A stretch of DNA of 10,049 nucleotides from Chloroflexota bacterium (GTDB lineage Bacteria; Chloroflexota; Anaerolineae; B4-G1; SLSP01): NCBI GenBank assembly GCA_022707725.1, contig JAKJAB010000106.1:1-10049 (forward strand). Direction: 5' to 3'. Each line of letters opens with the position of its first letter. The first letter of the stretch is position 1. Positions 5,417-10,049 of the stretch are shown here, one piece after another. Position numbers and translations under genes: made by a program. The notes below the pieces were generated by a model. That model had not been told where the DNA came from and searched no databases. It saw only the letters and a program-made list of their open reading frames with translations.

Positions 5417-8332
5417 ATGACCATTCTACACGGATTCGAACTGCTCGAAACGCGGGATATTCCCGAACTGAACACGCGGGCGAAGCGCTGCCGGCACGTC
5501 GTCACAGGCGCGGAACTGCTCTCGTTGGAAAACGCTGACGAGAACAAGGTTTTCAGCGTCGCCTTCCGCACCCCGCCGCCGGACTCTACCGGCCTGCCGC
5601 ATATCATGGAACACTCCGTGCTGTGCGGCTCGCGCAAATATCCGGTCAAGGAGCCGTTCATCGAACTGGCGAAAGGCTCGCTTCACACCTTCTTGAATGC
5701 CTTTACGTTCAACGATAAGACCGCCTACCCCATCGCCAGCCAGAACGTGCAGGACTTCTACAACCTGATCGATGTATATATGGACGCCGTCTTCTACCCG
5801 CGTATCACGCCCGAAATCCTCCAGCAGGAAGGCTGGCACTACGAGCTGGAAAACCCGGACGCCCCCCTCACCTACAAGGGCGTCGTCTTCAACGAGATGA
5901 AAGGCGCGTACTCATCGCCAGATAACCTCGTGGGGCGCTACAGCGAGCAATCGCTGTTCGACGACCACGTATACGCCCTCGACTCCGGCGGCGATCCGGA
6001 GGTGATCCCACAGCTCACCTACACGCAATTCAGACACTTCCACGAGACCTACTACCACCCTTCCAACGCGCGGTTCTTCTTTTATGGGGACGACGATCCC
6101 GAAAAACGGTTGCAAATAGTGCAAGACTACCTCAAGGACTTCACCGCACGGCATGTGGAAAGCGCCATCCCCCTGCAAAAGCGTTTTCCTGCCCCGCGCC
6201 GCCTCACCAAGCCCTATCCGGTCAGTGAGGACGCCGAGTCGCCCAAAGCCTACATCACCGTGAACTGGCTGCTGCCGGAGAACGTCGATCCTACGCTCAC
6301 ACTCGCGCTCGAAATCCTGGGCCACATCCTGGTCGGCATCCCGGCGTCGCCGCTGCGCAAGGCCCTCATCGATTCCGGTCTGGGCGAGGACGTCATCGGC
6401 GGCGGGTTGGACGACAGCCTGCGCCAGTTGACGTTCTCCACGGGTCTCAAGGGCGTCCGGCAGGAAGACACCGGCAAGGTCGAAGTGCTCATCTTCGACA
6501 CATTGCGCACACTCGTCGCGGACGGCATCGATCCCGATACCATCGCCGCGTCGATCAACACCACGGAGTTCCAACTGCGCGAACAGAACTTCGGCTCGTT
6601 CCCGCGCGGGCTGGTGACGCTGATCCGCGCCCTCACCACCTGGCTGCACGACGGCGACCCGTTCGCGCCCATCGCCTTCGAAGCGCCGCTCGACGCCGTG
6701 AAGGCTGGCCTGGCGGAGAATCCGCATTACTTCGAGGCCCTTATCCAGGCGCACCTGCTGGACAACCCACACCACTCCATCTTCATACTCGAACCCGACG
6801 CCACGCTCGCGCAGCGCCAGGAAGAAACGGAACGCGAAAAGCTGGCGCAGGCCCGCGCCGCGATGACCGAGGACGATCTGCACGCCGTCATCGAGAACAC
6901 GGCCCGGCTCAAGGCATTGCAGGAAGCGCCTGACTCCCCAGAAGCCCTGGCGACGATCCCCGCCCTCACGTTGGCCGATCTCGACAAGGAATCCAAACCC
7001 GTCCCCACCGACATCAGCAGCCTGGACGGCACGCACATCGTCTACCACGACCTATTCACCAACGGCATCGTTTACGTGGACGTAGGCTTCGACCTGCACG
7101 CGCTGCCGCAAGACTTACTGCCCTACGCGACGTTGTTCGGCGCGGCGCTGCTCGAAATCGGCACAGAGACCGAGGATTTCGTGAAGCTCACCCAACGCAT
7201 CGGGCAAAAGACGGGCGGGATTGCGCCGGCCACGTTCCACGGCCTGGTGCGCGACGCAGATACCGCCGCCAGCTGGCTGTTCCTGCGCGGCAAGGCCACC
7301 GTCGCCCAGACCGACGATCTGCTGGCGATCCTGCGCGATGTGCTACTCACCGTCAAACTGGACAATCCGGAGCGTTTTATGCAGATGCTCCTGGAAAAGA
7401 AGGCCCGCGAGGAAGCCGCGCTGATTCCCGCCGGGCACCGCGTCGCCCTCACGCGGCTGCGCGCCCGGTTCAACGAGGCGTATTGGGCTGCGGAGAAAAT
7501 GAGCGGCGTAGACTACCTCTTCTTCCTACGCCGTCTCATCGAGCAAGCGCAGCAGGATTGGCCGGCGGTGTTGGCGCAGTTGGAGGAAGTGCGGCGGATT
7601 CTCGTCAACCGCAACGCGCTGCTGTGCAACATCACCGTCGATAATGACAACTGGCAGATGGCGCAGCCGAAGTTGGCCGATTTCCTGGCGACACTGCCCG
7701 CAACCGCGACCGCGCGCGCCGCCTGGACACCCGACGCGCCAACCGGCCCGGAGGGCCTCACCATCCCGGCGCAGGTCAACTACGTAGGGAAGGGCGCGAG
7801 CCTGTTCGACCTGGGCTACACGCGTCACGGCTCGCTGGACGTCGTCACCCACTATCTGCGCACCACCTACCTGTGGGAGAAAATCCGCATCCAGGGCGGC
7901 GCGTATGGCGCGATGTGTATCGTCGATCCGCGCACGGGCGTCTTGGCCTACGTCTCCTACCGCGACCCCAATCTGCTCGGCACGCTGAAGAACTACGCCG
8001 GGACGGGCGACTTCTTGCGCAAACTCGATCTATCGGACGATGAACTCGTCAAGAGCATCATTGGCGCCATCGGCGCGATCGACGCTTACCAGTTACCCGA
8101 TGCGAAAGGCTACAGTGCGCTGACGCGGCATCTCATCGGCTACAGCGACGCCGCCCGGCAACAATACCGCGACGAAGTCCTTTCCACTACTGCCGCCGAC
8201 TTCCGCGCCTTCGCCGAGGTGCTTGACCGCTTCAACGAAGCCGGGGAGGTTGTCGTGGTCGGCGCGCCCGACGCCATCGCCGTCGCTCAAGCCGAAGGCG
8301 GCCTGGACTTTACAATCACCAAAGTACTATAA
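5417..8332 (+). CDS. M16C family metallopeptidase, presequence-protease (PreP/Cym1)-like
   Basis: A 971-residue zinc peptidase, close to the usual length of PreP. ATG at 5417 has AAGGAG 5 bases upstream (5406-5411); the frame stays open to 5282 but that part is repeat-derived. The inverted zinc motif HIMEH is at residues 62-66 (His62 and His66 bind zinc, Glu65 is catalytic), and Glu160 in FNEMKGA is the third ligand. The stretch SVLCGSRKYPVKEPF (67-81) is near-identical to what I recall of PreP. In the C-terminal half, Arg824 and Tyr830 in RIQGGAYGA match the substrate-binding Arg/Tyr pair. The N-terminal active half and C-terminal half form a clamshell that degrades peptides of a few tens of residues; the family is not strictly mitochondrial and occurs in many bacteria. 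No signal peptide is seen, so a cytoplasmic peptide-scavenging role is likely. Confidence 0.95.
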   Translation: MTILHGFELLETRDIPELNTRAKRCRHVVTGAELLSLENADENKVFSVAFRTPPPDSTGLPHIMEHSVLCGSRKYPVKEPFIELAKGSLHTFLNAFTFNDKTAYPIASQNVQDFYNLIDVYMDAVFYPRITPEILQQEGWHYELENPDAPLTYKGVVFNEMKGAYSSPDNLVGRYSEQSLFDDHVYALDSGGDPEVIPQLTYTQFRHFHETYYHPSNARFFFYGDDDPEKRLQIVQDYLKDFTARHVESAIPLQKRFPAPRRLTKPYPVSEDAESPKAYITVNWLLPENVDPTLTLALEILGHILVGIPASPLRKALIDSGLGEDVIGGGLDDSLRQLTFSTGLKGVRQEDTGKVEVLIFDTLRTLVADGIDPDTIAASINTTEFQLREQNFGSFPRGLVTLIRALTTWLHDGDPFAPIAFEAPLDAVKAGLAENPHYFEALIQAHLLDNPHHSIFILEPDATLAQRQEETEREKLAQARAAMTEDDLHAVIENTARLKALQEAPDSPEALATIPALTLADLDKESKPVPTDISSLDGTHIVYHDLFTNGIVYVDVGFDLHALPQDLLPYATLFGAALLEIGTETEDFVKLTQRIGQKTGGIAPATFHGLVRDADTAASWLFLRGKATVAQTDDLLAILRDVLLTVKLDNPERFMQMLLEKKAREEAALIPAGHRVALTRLRARFNEAYWAAEKMSGVDYLFFLRRLIEQAQQDWPAVLAQLEEVRRILVNRNALLCNITVDNDNWQMAQPKLADFLATLPATATARAAWTPDAPTGPEGLTIPAQVNYVGKGASLFDLGYTRHGSLDVVTHYLRTTYLWEKIRIQGGAYGAMCIVDPRTGVLAYVSYRDPNLLGTLKNYAGTGDFLRKLDLSDDELVKSIIGAIGAIDAYQLPDAKGYSALTRHLIGYSDAARQQYRDEVLSTTAADFRAFAEVLDRFNEAGEVVVVGAPDAIAVAQAEGGLDFTITKVL

Positions 8333-8333
8333 A
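8304..8333 (+). promoter_or_regulatory. Weak candidate promoter for the HD-domain/epimerase genes
   Basis: TGGACT (8304-8309), 18 bases, then TATAAA (8328-8333), overlapping the end of the peptidase gene. The -35 box is poor. Read-through from the peptidase gene is an equal possibility, because all three genes point the same way. Confidence 0.25.
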
Positions 8334-8340
8334 CAATTAT

Positions 8341-8373
8341 GAATCACGAATCATGAATTATGATTCGTGATTC
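8341..8373. repeat. Perfect 14-base inverted repeat in the gap after the peptidase gene
   Basis: Arms GAATCACGAATCAT (8341-8354) and ATGATTCGTGATTC (8360-8373) pair perfectly around GAATT. The arm itself holds a near-direct repeat (GAATCAC, GAATCAT). AT-rich, unlike the surrounding genes, and with no T run after it, so a poor intrinsic terminator. It starts 8 bases after the peptidase stop codon and is probably a dispersed intergenic palindrome. Confidence 0.85.
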
Positions 8374-8406
8374 TCTCCATCCTGGGCATTGAAGGAGTAA
8401 GTATCT

Positions 8407-8985
8407 ATGTGGCCGACACGCGAAGAAGCATGGCAAGTTTTGAATGAGTACACCAAGAATCCGCATCTGATCGCGCACGCGCTGGCGGTGGAAGCGGGGA
8501 TGAAAGCCTACGCTCGCCGCTTTGGCGAGGACGAGGAAAAGTGGGCCGTCGTGGGGCTGATCCACGACTTCGAGTACGACCGGTATCCCGACCTGGGACC
8601 GGGCGGGCATCCCTTCAAGGGCGCGGAAATTATGCGTGAGATGGGGTGGGACGAAGCGCTCATCCGCGCTGTCGCCGCCCACGCGCCGGAACTGACCGGC
8701 GTGACGCTGGACACGAATATGGAAAAGGCCATCTACGCCGTAGACGAACTGACCGGCCTGATCACCGCTACGGCGCTCGTGCGACCGAGCAAATCCATCC
8801 TCGACGTGCAGGTCAGTTCGGTACGCAAGAAATGGAAGGACAAGGCATTTGCGGCCGCCGTCAAACGTGAGGGCATCGAGGCCGGCGCGGCAAAGCTCGG
8901 CGTCGAGTTATCGGAACACATCGGTGTCGTCCTCGAAGCGATGAAAAGCATCGCCGCTGAGTTGGGGTTGGAGGGAAATATATGA
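8407..8985 (+). CDS. HD-domain protein (predicted metal-dependent phosphohydrolase)
   Basis: A 192-residue soluble protein. ATG at 8407 has AAGGAG 9 bases upstream. It carries an HD-superfamily metal site: His24 (HALAVEAGM), His53-Asp54 (GLIHDFEYD), probably His68 (GGHPF) and His92 (VAAHAPE), and Asp113 (AVDELTGL). This order fits the compact HDIG-type hydrolases often annotated only as 'HD domain-containing protein'. The family hydrolyses phosphate esters of nucleotides or other small molecules with divalent metals; the substrate here is unknown. Residues 140-190 form an extra helical, lysine-rich C-terminal part. Its stop overlaps the start of the epimerase gene (ATGA), so the two are translated together. 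Confidence 0.9.
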   Translation: MWPTREEAWQVLNEYTKNPHLIAHALAVEAGMKAYARRFGEDEEKWAVVGLIHDFEYDRYPDLGPGGHPFKGAEIMREMGWDEALIRAVAAHAPELTGVTLDTNMEKAIYAVDELTGLITATALVRPSKSILDVQVSSVRKKWKDKAFAAAVKREGIEAGAAKLGVELSEHIGVVLEAMKSIAAELGLEGNI

Positions 8986-10049
8986 ACGAAACTTTCCAAA
9001 CCTACATCCAAAAAGCCGAAACCGAGCTGCGGGAGAACGTCCTACCCTTCTGGATCAAACACGCGGTCGATAAAGAACGTGGCGGGTTCTACGGGGAAGT
9101 CTCCAACACGCTGGTCGTGGACAAGGACGCGCCGCGCGGCGCGCTGCTCACTTCGCGCATCCTGTGGACGTACAGCGCCGCTTACAAGCGCTATCACGCG
9201 CCGGAGTATCTGGAGATGGCGCGCTGGGCCTACGACGATCTCCTGTCCCGCTTCTGGGATGAGACCTATGGTGGTCTGTACTGGATGGTCGGGGCGGACG
9301 GTGCGTTGCTCCGGCCCCGCAAGCAAATCTACGGGCAGGCGTTCGGCATCTACGGCCTCACGGAATATTACAGCGCCACGGGCGAACCGGGTGCGCTCGA
9401 CAAAGCCATCGCCATTTTCCGTCTGATGGAAGAGCACAGCCACGATCCCGAACATGGCGGCTACTTCGAGGCGTACACGCGCGATTGGCGACTCGAATCC
9501 GACCTGCGCCTCAGCGACATCGACATGAACGAGATGAAGTCGATGAACACACACCTGCACGTGATGGAGGCTTACGCCAACCTGATGCGCGTCTGGGATA
9601 GCGCAGAACTGCGCGCGCGCCAGACGGAGAACATCGACATCATGATGCACCGCATCGTCAGCCCGAAGACGTTTCACACGCTGCTGTTCTTCGACGAGTC
9701 CTGGAACTCGCGCGTCGATCATATCTCCTACGGCCACGACATCGAGACGAACTGGCTGCTCGTGGAATCCGCCGAGGTACTGGGGGACGAACGCCGTATC
9801 GTCGAGGCAAAGGCATACGCGGTGCGGATGGCGCAAGCGATCTACGACGAGGGACTGAACGGCGAGGGTGGCCTGGTCAACGACGGCGACGCGAGCGGCG
9901 TCACCGACCCCAATTTCGAATGGTGGCCCCAGGCCGAAGCCGCTGTCGGCTTCCTCAACGCCTACCAGCTCTCCGGGCAGCCGCACTTTCTGCAGGCCGC
10001 GCTGCGCAGTTGGGACTTCATCGAGAGGTATTTCATCGACCGGCAGCAC
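8982..10049 (+). CDS. AGE-family sugar epimerase, cellobiose 2-epimerase-like (C-terminus cut by window edge)
   Basis: 356 codons are open to the right edge without a stop; the family is usually about 390-415 residues, so some 40-60 residues are missing. ATG at 8982 overlaps the HD gene stop by four bases. No strong ribosome binding site is needed given the overlap, although GGAGGG lies at 8970-8975. Family landmarks of the (alpha/alpha)6 barrel are Arg59 (TSRILWTY), MNTHLHVMEAY (188-198, with Asn189, His191, His193 and Glu196), SYGHDIETNWLL (249-260, His252) and EWWPQAEA (313-320). These fit cellobiose 2-epimerase better than N-acetylglucosamine 2-epimerase. Such enzymes interconvert the glucose and mannose ends of beta-1,4-linked disaccharides or of free sugars in the cytoplasm. 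The last catalytic histidine of the family should lie beyond the edge. No glycoside hydrolase or sugar transporter is in view to fix the substrate. Confidence 0.92.
   Translation, partial: MNETFQTYIQKAETELRENVLPFWIKHAVDKERGGFYGEVSNTLVVDKDAPRGALLTSRILWTYSAAYKRYHAPEYLEMARWAYDDLLSRFWDETYGGLYWMVGADGALLRPRKQIYGQAFGIYGLTEYYSATGEPGALDKAIAIFRLMEEHSHDPEHGGYFEAYTRDWRLESDLRLSDIDMNEMKSMNTHLHVMEAYANLMRVWDSAELRARQTENIDIMMHRIVSPKTFHTLLFFDESWNSRVDHISYGHDIETNWLLVESAEVLGDERRIVEAKAYAVRMAQAIYDEGLNGEGGLVNDGDASGVTDPNFEWWPQAEAAVGFLNAYQLSGQPHFLQAALRSWDFIERYFIDRQH

Noticed and set aside
5912..7048. Long open frame on the minus strand (378 codons) opposite the peptidase gene
   Set aside because: It is antisense to a clear M16C peptidase with intact catalytic motifs; high GC and codon bias on the coding strand leave such antisense frames open. 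The product looks like no protein family.

Overview
The window looks like chromosomal DNA of a GC-rich bacterium, most likely a member of the Chloroflexota (Anaerolineae/Caldilineae-like). This is inferred, not proven. The supports are: a secreted CAP/BACON-like protein ending in a 'VYLPLV' tail of the sort I associate with exported Chloroflexota proteins; a PreP-type M16C peptidase; an ECF transporter; and gaps between genes that carry short palindromic or word-like repeats. I see no phage, transposase, CRISPR array, plasmid or rRNA sequence.

Layout. Positions 1-1889 are transcribed leftward. An ABC ATPase (cut by the window edge) lies downstream of an ECF-type membrane S component, which has its own promoter; upstream of that is a DegV-family lipid-binding protein that starts at TTG. 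From 1890 transcription runs rightward. A two-gene unit encodes a 139-residue protein of unknown function and a single-pass membrane protein with TPR-like repeats. A leftward tRNA-Glu(CUC) gene follows, with a strong promoter and an intrinsic terminator. Back to back with it starts a secreted CAP-domain protein with two BACON-like domains. Next come a 971-residue M16C metallopeptidase, an HD-domain protein, and an AGE/cellobiose-2-epimerase-family enzyme that overlaps the HD gene by 4 bases and runs off the right edge.

How the genes work together. The ECF S component and the ATPase belong to one vitamin- or cofactor-uptake transporter. The TPR protein and its small neighbour are probably translated together and may share a job. 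The HD protein and the epimerase are translationally coupled. The peptidase, the CAP protein and the tRNA have no evident functional link.

The most notable points are the S-component reading frame, which runs through a paired palindromic repeat and seems to have lost its normal last helix; four different palindromic or tandem 'word' repeats in gaps; a 7-base tandem repeat just upstream of the peptidase start; and the uncharacterised two-gene unit. I did not find a clear new defence, mobile or biosynthetic system.
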